Source of the DNA: an uncultured Thiohalocapsa sp.
GTDB lineage: Bacteria; Pseudomonadota; Gammaproteobacteria; Chromatiales; Chromatiaceae
Assembly: GCF_913063425.1 (NCBI RefSeq)
Contig: NZ_CAJXYK010000012.1
Location: 62,001 to 126,000, forward strand
Direction: 5' to 3'
Length of the DNA stretch: 64,000 bases
Part shown: in pieces, positions 42,932 through 52,346 of the stretch
Numbering within the stretch: the stretch's first letter is position 1
Layout of the letters: every line of letters starts with the position of its first letter
The notes under the pieces: generated by a model
What the model was told of the DNA's origin: nothing
The model's database searches: none
What the model saw: the letters and a program-made list of their open reading frames with translations, nothing else
Translations under genes and position numbers: made by a program

Positions 42932-43032
42932 AGGCCCGCCGCCGGGTGCCCACTGTGCGGGGACCCCGGTGGCGGCGGCTCGATGCCCGGCGCTTGACTC
43001 CGTTGGCGGCACCGCGGCCCAGAACGGCAACC

Positions 43033-46000
43033 ATGACAAGAGACAAGACGCACAGCGCCGACGCGGCCGAACCGCCCGCCGCTTACACCGAGACCGATGC
43101 AGCGCTGCGTCACCGTGCCCTGGACGCGCTGCGCACCGGGCGCTTCGATCTGGTGGAGCAGGTCCTCGCCGACGGCGACCTGGACGCCGCCGCCCTGGTG
43201 GAAAACCTGAGGGTCTACCAGGCGGAGCTGGAGCTCCAGAACGAGGAGCTGCGCGCCAGCGAGCAGCACGCGCAGACGGCGCTCGCGCGCTACACCACGC
43301 TGTTCACCAACCTGCCCATGGCCGGTCTGGTGGTGGACGGCTACGGACTGGTGCTGGAGACCAATCCACAAGCCCGGCGTCTGCTCGCCCTGCGCGACGT
43401 GCGCTCGCACCAATACTTCCTGGTGCGCCTGGTCCACCCGGATGACCGCAGCGCCGTCGCCGGCGCCTTCGAGCGCGCCAAGCAGAGCCAGGCGGAGGGC
43501 CTGTCCGGACTGCGCTTCGACGCCGCCGACGGCAGCCGCTTCCAGGCGGACCTGCACATCGCCCGTCTGCCGGGCGCCGAGGGCGCGCCGCTGCAGTTCG
43601 TCTGCGCCGTGGTGGACCAGACGGAGACCATCCGCCAGCGCAATGCCCTCGCCCGGGCCTACGACGCCCTGGAGCAGAGCGAGGAGCGCTACCGCGTGCT
43701 CGCCGACTTCAGCCCGGACTGGGATTACTGGTACGGGCCGGACCGCCGGTTCGTCTACGTCTCTCCCGCCTGCCTGGCGGTCACCGGCTACAGCGCCGAG
43801 GACTTCCGCAAGGACGCGGGCCTATTCGAGCAGCTGGTGCACCCCGACGACCTGGCGCAATGGCAGGCGCACATGGCCTCGGTTCAGGACAGCACGCACA
43901 CGGACACCTGCCACCTCCAGTTCCGCATCCGCTCCCGCGACGGCCACACGCGCTGGATCGAGCACGTCTGCCGGCCGGTGACCACCCCGGACGGGCGCTT
44001 TCTCGGGCGCCGCGGCATCAACCGGGACATCACGCCACGCCACGACGCGCAGGAAGCCCTGCGGCGCAGCGAGGCCCGCTTCCGCTCCATCTTCGATGCC
44101 GCCCCCGTGGGCATCGCCCTGCTGGACAACGACGGGCGGCCGGTGATGACCAATCCGGCCCTGCAGCGCTTCCTCGGCTACAGCGGCGAGGAGCTTTCGC
44201 AGCTCAGCTTCCGTGACTACACCCATGCCGAGGACCTGGCCGCGGAGACCCCGCACTTCCGCGAGCTGTGCGCCGGCCGGCGCTCGAGCTACACCCGCGA
44301 GAAGCGCTACCTGCGCAAGGACGGCAGCGTCGTCTGGGGGCGGCTCACGGTGACCCGCGTCGAAGGCGACGACGATAACCGCTACACGCTCGCCATGATC
44401 GCGGACATCCACGAGCAGCGTACCGCGGAGCAGGCCCTGCGCGATCAGGACCGCCGCTACCGGGCGCTGTTCGAGTCCGCCGGCGAGGGCATGACCATCA
44501 TCCAGGACGGTGTCTTCCGGTCCTGCAACCAGGCCGCACTGGACATGCTCGGCTGCACCGACGCGGCGGCGCTGATCGGCAAGCGCCCCGCGGATGTCTC
44601 ACCGCCGGTGCAGCCGGACGGCGAGCCCACCACCGCGAAAGAGACCCGGCTGCTGCGCGAGGCCGCAAACGGGGGCGTGGCGCGCTTCGAATGGGAGCAT
44701 GTGCGCAGCGACGGCAGCACGCTGCCCGTGGAGGTGACGCTGATCCCGGTGGAGATCGACGGCCACCCGGCCCACTACGCCATCTGGTACGACCTCACCG
44801 ACCGGCGCATCGCCGAGCAGCGAGAGGAGCGCGCCCGCACGGTGTTCGACAACACCTCCGAGGGCATCGTCGTCACGGACCCGGAGCAGCGCATCGTCGC
44901 CGTCAATCGCGCCTTCACGGAGATCACCGGTTACACCGCGGCAGAGGCCCTGGGCCAGACTCCCCGTATTCTGCAGTCCGGGCGCCAGGACGCGAGCTTC
45001 TACCAGACCATGTGGGCAGCACTGGATCGCACCGGCCAATGGCGCGGGCAGTTCTGGAACCGGCGCAAGAACGGCGAGCTCTACCCGCAGCTCAGCACCA
45101 TCAGCGCCGTGCGCGACGCCGGCGGGCGACTCACCAACTACATCGGCGTGTTCGGCGACATCACCCAGCTGAAGCGCTCCGAAGAGGCGCTCTACGAGCT
45201 CGCGCACAAGGATGCCCTCACCGGGCTCGCCAACCGCACCCTGCTGCGCGCCAGACTGGAGCAGTCGCTCGCGCGCGCCGGCCGCGATGGGCGCATGCTG
45301 GCCCTGCTCTTCCTGGACCTGGACCTGTTCAAGAACGTCAACGACACCCTGGGCCATCCCGTGGGCGACGCCCTGCTGCAGAGCGTGGCCGCCGCCATGT
45401 CCAAGCGCGTACAGGATGCAGTCAGCATCGCCCGTCTCGGCGGCGACGAGTTCGTCGTGCTGCTGGAGGACATGGCAGCGCCCAACGCCGCTGCCGAGCT
45501 GGCGGAGGATCTGCTCAAGGTCTTCACCCAGCCGTTTCCGGCACAGGGCCGCGAGCTGCACATCACCGCCAGCATCGGCATCAGCGTCTACCCGCCGGAC
45601 GGCGCGGACATGGATGCCCTGCTCGCCAAGGCAGACGTGGCCATGTACCGCGCCAAGGAGCAGGGCCGCAACACCTATCGCTTCTTCAAGCCGGAGATGA
45701 CCGAAGGCGCCGTGGAGCGCCTGCGCCTGGAGAACGCGCTGCGCGGCGCCCTGGCCCGGGACGAGCTCAGCGTGGAGTATCAGCCCCAGGTGCATCTCAA
45801 GGACGGCTGCATGCACGGGGCCGAGGTGCTGATGCGCTGGCATCACCCGCAGCTCGGGGCCGTGCCGCCGGCGCGCTTCATCCCCATCGCCGAGGAGCTC
45901 GGGCTCATTGTCGAGCTGGGCACCTGGGCCCTGACCCACGCCTGCCGGCAGCTCGCGGACTGGGATGCCCGTGGCTTCCTGGTGCCGCGGCTCGCTGTGA

Positions 46001-46509
46001 ACCTGTCGGTGCTGCAGCTGGAGCGCCCGGGGCTGGTGGAGGAGGTCGCCGCGGCACTGCGCGCCGCCCGCATCGAGCCGGACCGCCTGGAGCTTGAGGT
46101 CACCGAGTCCATGCTCATGCGCCATGCGGAGCAGGTCATCGCCAACCTCGCAGCGCTGCGCGGCATGGGCATCACCATCGCCGTGGATGACTTCGGCTCC
46201 GGCTTCTCGTCCCTTGCCTACCTCAAGCGCCTGCCCATCCACCGGCTCAAGATCGACAAGTCCTTCATCGATCAGCTCACCGCGGATGCCAACGACGACG
46301 CCATCGCCCGGGCCATCATCGCCCTGGGGCGCGGCCTCGGGCTAGAAGTCATCGCCGAGGGTGTGGAGACCGAGGCACAGGCCGCATTTCTGCGCCGGGA
46401 GGGCTGCACCGAGGCCCAGGGCTTCCTCTACGGGCGTCCCATGTCCGCGGCGGACCTGGAGGCGGCCGTCGCCCCGGGCCGGCCCCTGCGCGTCGCAGCC
46501 GCCCACTGA
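43033..46509 (+). CDS. Five-PAS GGDEF-EAL cyclic di-GMP protein
   Basis: The product has 1158 residues, starting at ATG 43033. A coiled coil (YQAELELQNEELRAS) precedes five PAS domains with starts near ALARYTTLFTNLPMAG, ERYRVLADFSPDWDYW, FRSIFDAAPVGIALLD, YRALFESAGEGMTII and ARTVFDNTSEGIVVTD. The GGDEF domain has RLGGDEFVVLLED near residue 800, with no RxxD inhibitory site at the usual place. The EAL domain has EVLMRWHHP (EVL for EAL), EVTESMLM, DDFGSGFSSL and AEGVETEAQA, all needed for phosphodiesterase activity. It is likely a cyclic di-GMP turnover enzyme. It starts 102 bases after the CheB-CheR fusion on the same strand, so the two may work together. Confidence 0.93.
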   Translation: MTRDKTHSADAAEPPAAYTETDAALRHRALDALRTGRFDLVEQVLADGDLDAAALVENLRVYQAELELQNEELRASEQHAQTALARYTTLFTNLPMAGLVVDGYGLVLETNPQARRLLALRDVRSHQYFLVRLVHPDDRSAVAGAFERAKQSQAEGLSGLRFDAADGSRFQADLHIARLPGAEGAPLQFVCAVVDQTETIRQRNALARAYDALEQSEERYRVLADFSPDWDYWYGPDRRFVYVSPACLAVTGYSAEDFRKDAGLFEQLVHPDDLAQWQAHMASVQDSTHTDTCHLQFRIRSRDGHTRWIEHVCRPVTTPDGRFLGRRGINRDITPRHDAQEALRRSEARFRSIFDAAPVGIALLDNDGRPVMTNPALQRFLGYSGEELSQLSFRDYTHAEDLAAETPHFRELCAGRRSSYTREKRYLRKDGSVVWGRLTVTRVEGDDDNRYTLAMIADIHEQRTAEQALRDQDRRYRALFESAGEGMTIIQDGVFRSCNQAALDMLGCTDAAALIGKRPADVSPPVQPDGEPTTAKETRLLREAANGGVARFEWEHVRSDGSTLPVEVTLIPVEIDGHPAHYAIWYDLTDRRIAEQREERARTVFDNTSEGIVVTDPEQRIVAVNRAFTEITGYTAAEALGQTPRILQSGRQDASFYQTMWAALDRTGQWRGQFWNRRKNGELYPQLSTISAVRDAGGRLTNYIGVFGDITQLKRSEEALYELAHKDALTGLANRTLLRARLEQSLARAGRDGRMLALLFLDLDLFKNVNDTLGHPVGDALLQSVAAAMSKRVQDAVSIARLGGDEFVVLLEDMAAPNAAAELAEDLLKVFTQPFPAQGRELHITASIGISVYPPDGADMDALLAKADVAMYRAKEQGRNTYRFFKPEMTEGAVERLRLENALRGALARDELSVEYQPQVHLKDGCMHGAEVLMRWHHPQLGAVPPARFIPIAEELGLIVELGTWALTHACRQLADWDARGFLVPRLAVNLSVLQLERPGLVEEVAAALRAARIEPDRLELEVTESMLMRHAEQVIANLAALRGMGITIAVDDFGSGFSSLAYLKRLPIHRLKIDKSFIDQLTADANDDAIARAIIALGRGLGLEVIAEGVETEAQAAFLRREGCTEAQGFLYGRPMSAADLEAAVAPGRPLRVAAAH

Positions 46510-46579
46510 GCACACCCACTGAGCCCCGCCCCCCGCCGGCGACCTCACCGGCGCCGGCCGTGACCGAGCGGCACGCCGC

Positions 46580-47065
46580 ATGAAGATCATCGACAACGAC
46601 CTGTTCAAACGTCTCTGCGAGCGCGCCGACGACGACCCACGCCGGCGCGTGCATCATCTGCTGCACGATGCCCACGACGAGCCCGTGCAGCGCATGCTCA
46701 TCGCCGTTCAGCCCGGCACCTACTTCCGCCCGCACCGGCACAGCGATCCACCCAAGTGGGAGCTGATGCTGGTGCTGAAGGGCGCCGCCGCCTGGCTCGC
46801 CTTCGACGACGCGGGGACCGTCACCGCCCGCCACGAGGCCGGCGCCCACCGCGGCGCCAAGGGCCTGGAGTACCCTGAGGGTCTCTGGCACGCCCTCGTC
46901 TGCCTGAGCCCGGACACGGTCCTGTTCGAGTGCAAGCAGGGCCCCTTCGCGCCGACGGCGGCAGCCGACTTCGCGCCCTGGTCACCGGCCGAGGATGATC
47001 CGCGGGCCGGCGACACTGTGCGCTGGATGCTGCGGGCGCAGCCGGGGGAGACGTTCGCGGGTTGA
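46580..47065 (+). CDS. WbuC-family cupin metalloprotein
   Basis: The 161-residue product is a single-domain cupin. MLIAVQPGTYFRPHRHSDPP and KWELMLVLKGAAAW give metal ligands, and EYPEGLWHALVCLSPD supplies the later His. The pattern matches the WbuC family, often near polysaccharide loci, whose reaction is unknown. No polysaccharide genes are adjacent here. It lies 70 bases after the GGDEF-EAL gene and might be in the same transcript. Confidence 0.85.
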   Translation: MKIIDNDLFKRLCERADDDPRRRVHHLLHDAHDEPVQRMLIAVQPGTYFRPHRHSDPPKWELMLVLKGAAAWLAFDDAGTVTARHEAGAHRGAKGLEYPEGLWHALVCLSPDTVLFECKQGPFAPTAAADFAPWSPAEDDPRAGDTVRWMLRAQPGETFAG

Positions 47066-47528
47066 GCGAGCCGTCGCGCGCAACAGCCCCGTTCGAGATG
47101 CGGCTCCCCAGCTGCGCCGGCACTCCATCCCGGCGAGAAGAAGCCGCATCCAGGTGTGGTCACGACGCCGACCATGCCCGGACACGGCGGCATCCATCCA
47201 TCCTGCACGGCGATGTACCCAAGAGAAACCCTGATGCTCTTCCAGGGATCTGTGGCAGGGATCTGTGGCCGGAATAGGGATTAGCCCCGAGGCGTATACT
47301 GGAATGCCCCATTCCATTCATCATTCCCTTCAAGCCATCCCGGCGCCGGCCTCCATCACAACCTCGGCGAGCAGCTGCGCGCCGCGGGTGCGACGTCCTC
47401 GCCGCGACCGGCCAGGATCGCCCGGCGCACGGCGCTCCAACAGCAGTGGGCGGACTTGCCCTCGGCGCCTACCCCCTTATTCATACAATCCTTTACATTA
47501 AAACAGATCGGCATGCACTAGATTCTCG
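47066..47528. other. wbuC to Lcl-protein intergenic region
   Basis: The 463 bases hold no supportable gene. A 13-bp unit, agggatctgtggc, is repeated back to back at 47244-47269. The final 60 bases are AT-rich (tacaat near 47486 and tttaca near 47494) and may include the promoter of the next gene. I could not fit a convincing -35/-10 pair. Confidence 0.55.
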
Positions 47529-48407
47529 ATGACGGATGTCATTGCCCAGCCGGACAGCAGGGCGGCCGCCGGCAAGGATGTGCTCGGCGGTGGATCGGAT
47601 GCCTTTGATCAACATCTTGCGTTGAGCACGACACGAATGAGATCGAACACGCACTTATATCGACAAGAATCAGGCGCACACGCCGCCCGCAATCGCGAAG
47701 ACGTCCTGCTGCTGTGCTGCCGCACACAGGGGGTGGACCTGGTTTTCGACGTCAACGCCCGCGCCGACGGCCTCACCTGGACCGCGGATGCGAACCTTTT
47801 CAGAACGCAATGCCGCAGCGACCCCGGCCTGGTGGATACCATCATCGCACGGATACCAAGCGTCACCGATGCCAACGACACCCACTACCTGACACCGGCA
47901 GAGTTCGATACCGACACCGGCGCGATGACCTGGTGGGCGGCGCTCGCCTGGACGCAGTGGCTGAATTACACCCGATTCGCCGGCGGCGACAGCTGGTGCC
48001 TATTCTCGGCCACCTCGTGCGACGGCGGCCAACCGCGCGCCGGACGGCAGAATCCGTGCAATGAAATCGGCCGGCTGTGCTGCGGCAGCTGGAGTCCCGA
48101 CGCCGCCACCAGCGGGACGCGGCGCAAGAGCAGGGCATTGTTCACCCATCTCCAAGACGGCTTGTACTGGGGCCGGACCGAGTATGCACCCAATACGAAA
48201 GGCGCCTGGCTGTTCTGCACGCGCAGCGGCAACCAGTACTTCGAGCCCAAGCACCGCAAACGGCTCGCCTGGGCCGTCCATCCCGGAGCCGTCGCGGCCA
48301 CGGCGTCCGCACCCAGCCGGGGTCTGGACGAGCATCTGGCCGCCCTCCTCGGCTTGAGAACGCTGGACGTCACACAGTCCGTCACGAGCGGCGCCCACCT
48401 CGGATGA
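47529..48407 (+). CDS. Lcl/DUF1566-like protein with unusual Cys substitutions
   Basis: The 292-residue product has no signal peptide. The last half fits the Lcl/DUF1566 C-terminal domain, a C-type-lectin-like fold. Evidence is MTWWAALAWTQWLNYTRFAG, LFTHLQDGLYWGRTEYAPNT and AWLFCTRSGNQYF followed by RLAWAVHPG. In place of the usual DWRLPT and hydrophobic-aromatic positions there are SWCLFSATSCDGG and GRLCCGSWSPDAA, which add several Cys. There is no clear ribosome site before ATG 47529. It could be a real divergent domain or a decaying gene. No reverse transcriptase or template repeat is in the window. Confidence 0.65.
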   Translation: MTDVIAQPDSRAAAGKDVLGGGSDAFDQHLALSTTRMRSNTHLYRQESGAHAARNREDVLLLCCRTQGVDLVFDVNARADGLTWTADANLFRTQCRSDPGLVDTIIARIPSVTDANDTHYLTPAEFDTDTGAMTWWAALAWTQWLNYTRFAGGDSWCLFSATSCDGGQPRAGRQNPCNEIGRLCCGSWSPDAATSGTRRKSRALFTHLQDGLYWGRTEYAPNTKGAWLFCTRSGNQYFEPKHRKRLAWAVHPGAVAATASAPSRGLDEHLAALLGLRTLDVTQSVTSGAHLG

Positions 48408-48839
48408 CAGCCGCGCCCGGCGGCATCCCGAGCGCATCGCCCGGGAGCAACGCGTCATCCCGGATCCGCTGTCTGAGTCACGAAGCGCACGAAGAGCACA
48501 TAAGAGGGCCGGCAGGATAGGCAGGTTTGCGGCGTCATCCAGCAGGTGAGCGAGACCTCCGGCGAAGCTCGCCTGCACGCGTCTCTCTGTGCTCGTGCGC
48601 TGCGTATGCCTCGTGGTGCAGTGTTCTTCTTAAGAAGCTTGCTCTCGTGACACCGCTCGGTGGTGCCGCCCTCCACGCTCCACGCGGCGGCTCCGGGCGC
48701 CCCTGACAGCAGCCGGACTTTTCCGCCTTGGTGGGGCGCAACGCCCCGCGGACGCCTGACACGGCAAAGCGGTATCAGGCTCGGCAACCAGGGCTGCCGA
48801 TCCACCCGGCTTGCGGTTACCACGCTCGCGCCCCCGCGC
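48408..48839. other. Intergenic region with inverted CACGAAG-type repeats
   Basis: The 432 bases have no supportable gene. Near 48475-48505 the strand reads gagtcacgaagcgcacgaag. Near 48581-48620 a diverged reverse copy occurs (gtgctcgtgcgctgcgtatg, then cctcgtggtgc). Such CACGAAG strings often flank small GxxExxY-type protein genes, so this may be a collapsed remnant. The string ctcgtgacaccgctc at 48644-48658 repeats the arm of the hairpin near urtC. Confidence 0.5.
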
Positions 48840-49826
48840 TCAACCCCAAACCAAACAGTGCACGCTGAACAGCGCATCCGGGTCGGTCCAGACCTGCTCG
48901 GCCGTGAAGCCGGCCTCGGCGGCCAGGGCGTGGAAGCCGTCGATGCGGTATTTGTAGGAGCACTCGGTGTGGATGCTCTCGCCCTCGGCGAAGCTGAAGG
49001 TCTCGCCGGCCAGGGTGACCTGCTGCGGGCGGGTGCTGATCAGGTGCATTTCGACCCGGCTTAAGCTCGCGTCGAAGACGGCCTCGTGGCGGAAGGCGTT
49101 CAGGTCGAAGTCGGCGCCGAGCTCGCGGTTGATGCGGGTCAGCAGGTTCAGGTTGAAGGCGGCGGTGACGCCGTCGGCGTCGTTGTAGGCCGCCTCCAGC
49201 CGCTGCCGGTCCTTGATCAGATCGACGCCGATGAGCAGCCGCCCGCCGGGCCCGAGAATCTGCCCCACCCGCGCCATGAAGCGCGCGGCGGCCGCGGGCT
49301 CGAAGTTGCCGACGGACGAGCCCGGAAAGAACGCCGCCCGTGGATGGTCATGATGGTCCACCGGCAGCACGAAGGCGCTGGAGTAGTCGGCGCAGACCGC
49401 GTGCACGTCGAGCCCCGGGAAGGCCGCCGCCAGGTCCTGCGCTGATCGCAGCAGGTGCTCCTTGGAGATGTCCACGGGCATGTAGACTGCCGGCCGCAAT
49501 GCCTCCAGCAGGGTGCGGATCTTGAGGCTGGAGCCGCTGCCGAGCTCGATGAGCAAGGCCTCGCGACCGAGCCGCTCGGCCATCTCGGCACCGTGGCGGC
49601 GCAGGATGCCGATCTCGGTGCGGGTGGGATAGTACTCCGGCAGCTCGCAAATGGCGTCGAACAGCCGCGAGCCCTCGGCGTCGTAGAAGAACTTGGGTGA
49701 CAGGCGCTTCTGCGGCAGGTCAAGCCCCGCCAGCACCTCGGCGCGCATGTCCGCGGGCGTGGGATGCAGGTCGTGGAAGTGGACGCGGCCTGCGGCCGCC
49801 GCCCCAGTGGTGGTCTCCGGTTTCAT
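48840..49826 (-). CDS. egtD: L-histidine N-alpha-methyltransferase EgtD
   Basis: Makes hercynine by three SAM-dependent methylations of histidine, the first step of ergothioneine. The 328-residue product includes LSPKFFYDAEGSRLFDAICE and ELPEYYPTRTEIGILRRHG, then the SAM-binding ELGSGSSLKIRTLLEAL. FFPGSSVGNFEP and the C-terminal RVEMHLISTRPQQV also match. It overlaps egtB by four bases (ATGA), a coupled pair. Confidence 0.96.
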   Translation of the reverse strand: MKPETTTGAAAAGRVHFHDLHPTPADMRAEVLAGLDLPQKRLSPKFFYDAEGSRLFDAICELPEYYPTRTEIGILRRHGAEMAERLGREALLIELGSGSSLKIRTLLEALRPAVYMPVDISKEHLLRSAQDLAAAFPGLDVHAVCADYSSAFVLPVDHHDHPRAAFFPGSSVGNFEPAAAARFMARVGQILGPGGRLLIGVDLIKDRQRLEAAYNDADGVTAAFNLNLLTRINRELGADFDLNAFRHEAVFDASLSRVEMHLISTRPQQVTLAGETFSFAEGESIHTECSYKYRIDGFHALAAEAGFTAEQVWTDPDALFSVHCLVWG

Positions 49827-51175
49827 TGTTGGTCCTCCGCCAGTCGTAGGCCCTTGAACTGCCAGCGCTCATGGGGATAGAAAAAATTGCGGTAGCTGGC
49901 GCGGGTGTGGTCCTGTGAGGTGGCGCAGGAGCCGCCGCGCATGACCATCTGTCCGCACATGAACTTGCCGTTGTACTCGCCGAGTGCGCCGGCGGGCGGC
50001 CGATAGCCCGGATAGGCCAGGTAGGCGCTGCCGGTCCACTCCCAGCAGTCGCCGAACAGCTGCCGCAGGCCGCCGCCGGCCGTGCGCGCCGGCGCGGGCA
50101 TGGGGTGCAGCACGCCGGCCTGGACACAGTTGCCGGTGACGGGCACACCCGCCGCAGCAACCTCCCATTCGGCCTCCGTCGGCAGCCGCTTGCCCGCCCA
50201 GCGCGCAAAGGCGTCGGCCTCGAAGTAGCTCACATGGCAGACGGGCTCCGCCGGGCTCAGCGGGCGCAGTCCGCCGAGCGTCATCTGCGCCCAGGCGTCG
50301 GCGCTCGCGAGCTCCGCCCGGGAAGCGCCCGCCGCCGGCTCCCAATACAGCGGCGCCCGCCAGCCGTGCTGCTGCACCGCACCCCAGCCGTCGGCGAGCC
50401 AGAGCGCGGGATTCTGGTAGCCGCCGTTGCTGATGAATTCGAGGTACTCGGCATTGGTCACCAGCCGGTCGGCGAGCCGGTAGGGCCGCAGCCACACCTG
50501 GTGGCGTGGGGTCTCGTTGTCGTAGGCGAAGCCGGCGGCGGCGTCGGCGCCGATTGCTTGGAGGCCGCCGTCGAAGCCGAGGTAGGCCACGGCATCCGGC
50601 CCGGCGCTGGGCGCCTGCGGCAGGTCCTCGCGGTAGGCGGGCCTGAGCGGGTTGTAGGCCAGGTTGTACTTGATGTCCGTCACCAGCAGCTCCTGGTGCT
50701 GCTGCTCGTGGTTGATGCCGATGGCGAGCCGCTCGGCCACAGCGGGCCAGTGCGCCTGCGGGCAGTCCTCCAGCAGCCGCGCCATGCCCGCGTCCACGTG
50801 GCGGCGGTACTCGTAGACCTCCGCCACCGTGGGCCGGGACAGGAGGCCGCGCTCCGGGCGCGGCCAGAAGCCGGTTTCTGTCTGCTCGTAGTAGGAGTTG
50901 AACAGGTACTCGTAGCGCGGGTGGAACACCCGATAGCCGGGCAGATAGGGCCGCAGCAGGAAGGTCTCGAAGAACCAGGACACGTGCGCGATGTGCCAGC
51001 GCGGCGGGCTGGTCTCCACCGCGGTCTGGAGCACATAGTCCTCCACGGCCAGGGGCTCGCAGAGCTGCTCGGTCAGGGCGCGCACGCGGCGGTAGTCGGC
51101 GGCGAGCTGAGCGGGTTGTGCGGCGGCTTGCCGCTGGTCGCTGCGCCTGGATTCGGTATCTGGTGGCTGCTGCAT
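49823..51175 (-). CDS. egtB: Hercynine oxygenase EgtB
   Basis: Non-heme iron enzyme that joins a sulfur donor to hercynine. The 450-residue product has an N-terminal DinB-like domain with the iron ligands HIAHVSWFFE and NHEQQHQELLVTD, then a formylglycine-generating-enzyme-like domain with EFISNGGYQ, GKRLPTEAEWEVAA and GDCWEWTGSAY, ending RASYRNFFYPHERWQFKG. Whether it uses gamma-glutamylcysteine or cysteine cannot be told from the visible motifs. No egtA, egtC or egtE is in the window. It lies 374 bases after btaB. Confidence 0.95.
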   Translation of the reverse strand: MQQPPDTESRRSDQRQAAAQPAQLAADYRRVRALTEQLCEPLAVEDYVLQTAVETSPPRWHIAHVSWFFETFLLRPYLPGYRVFHPRYEYLFNSYYEQTETGFWPRPERGLLSRPTVAEVYEYRRHVDAGMARLLEDCPQAHWPAVAERLAIGINHEQQHQELLVTDIKYNLAYNPLRPAYREDLPQAPSAGPDAVAYLGFDGGLQAIGADAAAGFAYDNETPRHQVWLRPYRLADRLVTNAEYLEFISNGGYQNPALWLADGWGAVQQHGWRAPLYWEPAAGASRAELASADAWAQMTLGGLRPLSPAEPVCHVSYFEADAFARWAGKRLPTEAEWEVAAAGVPVTGNCVQAGVLHPMPAPARTAGGGLRQLFGDCWEWTGSAYLAYPGYRPPAGALGEYNGKFMCGQMVMRGGSCATSQDHTRASYRNFFYPHERWQFKGLRLAEDQQ

Positions 51176-51549
51176 GGGTCGCTCCTTTGCTTGGCGTGCG
51201 CGGCGGCGGCTTCGGGGTCCGGGCTCGTTGCGGGTGTGCGCAGCCCTGCGCCGGGCTGCTCGGCGGCGATGAACGGTGATCTGTGGGATCGGCGTCGGGG
51301 GCCGGAGCGCGGCCGGGGCGGATCGCGCGTCACGTTCCTCAATACCGGCGGGGTGTCGCGCCCACGGGCCATGCGTCCTGGCGCTTGCCGCCGCCTGGGG
51401 GCGGCAGACTCTGATCGATCTGATGCTGCGGGCGTCTTCTCGGGTGGCGCATGGTCACCGGGGTGCGGGCGCGGGCTTGCCGCTCAAGCATGGCGGGGGA
51501 AGCGCAGAATTCAACCACCACCGCGGCCCTTGCGCCGCAACGCTGGGCC
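51176..51549. other. btaB-egtB intergenic region
   Basis: The 374 GC-rich bases contain only shadow frames and no supportable gene. It may hold a promoter for egtBD, but I see no site. Confidence 0.5.
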
Positions 51550-52296
51550 TCAGCCGGGCAGCCGGCCGACGAAGCGGTAGTAGGGCACCCGCAGCAGGGG
51601 CAGATAGGGCACGGGCGCCGTCGCCTCGTGCAGTTGGTGCAGGGGCAGGCGCTCGCGCAGCGCCTGCAGGTGCTCAGGACTCGGCCGGACGCCGTCGTGT
51701 GCGAACCAGCGCGGCCAGAACAGGCGCGCGAATGCCCCATGGCGGGCCAGACCCGCCTCCGGCCTCGGCGCCGAGACATAGAAGTCCACCACGCCCAGCA
51801 CGCCGCCGGGCTTGAGCATGGCGAGCGCGTTGTCCAGAGCCGCCCGCCAGTCCGGGATCATGGTCAGTGCGTAGGAGAAATAGACGGCATCGACGGGCGT
51901 CTCGGGGCGCCAGGTGCAGGCGTCGGCCTCGGTGACGTGCACATTCACTTGGTCCGCGAAGCGCCGGCGCGCCTCGGCAAGCAGCGGCCCGCAGAGGTCC
52001 ACCAGGTCCACCCGGCCGAGGCGGTCCAGCCGCTCGCCGAAGAAGCGCAGGTTACGCCCGGTGCCACCGCCGAGCTCCACCACATGCGCGCCGTCCAGGC
52101 CGCCGCGCTGCTCGGTGAGCGCGGCCACCAGCGTCTCGACCATCTCGGCACGGCCATGCAGCAGCCGCTCGCGGAAAGCGTCGTACTGACCCGCCTGGGG
52201 TCCGTAAAAGGCGGCGAGCCGCTGCGCGTGGGAGCCGTGCCTGGGCTGCCCGCGCAGCATGGACAGCAGGACGCGGGCGTCGCCGGCGAGGGACAT
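51550..52296 (-). CDS. btaB: Betaine-lipid N-methyltransferase BtaB
   Basis: Predicted SAM-dependent methyltransferase that adds three methyl groups to diacylglyceryl-homoserine, giving the betaine lipid DGTS. The 248-residue product has the SAM motif HVVELGGGTGRNLRFFGERL, VDLVDLCGPLLAEARRRF and YFSYALTMIPDWRAALDNA, then GGVLGVVDFYVS. Its place 50 bases after a BtaA gene supports the specific function. The start used is MSLAGDARVLLSML. DGTS membranes let bacteria spare phosphorus. Confidence 0.93.
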   Translation of the reverse strand: MSLAGDARVLLSMLRGQPRHGSHAQRLAAFYGPQAGQYDAFRERLLHGRAEMVETLVAALTEQRGGLDGAHVVELGGGTGRNLRFFGERLDRLGRVDLVDLCGPLLAEARRRFADQVNVHVTEADACTWRPETPVDAVYFSYALTMIPDWRAALDNALAMLKPGGVLGVVDFYVSAPRPEAGLARHGAFARLFWPRWFAHDGVRPSPEHLQALRERLPLHQLHEATAPVPYLPLLRVPYYRFVGRLPG

Positions 52297-52346
52297 GGGC
52301 GCAAGCGGTGCTGGACGTTTGCGGGTGGCGGCGAGGTGCTGCCGGC

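Noticed and set aside
39971-43039. Minus-strand open frame of 1022 codons
   Set aside because: It is antisense to the CheB-CheR fusion. Its repeated His, Val, Leu and Gly strings are shadow composition.
47529-48407. Diversity-generating retroelement target
   Set aside because: No reverse transcriptase or template repeat is visible in the window, so the Cys-rich part is only noted as odd.
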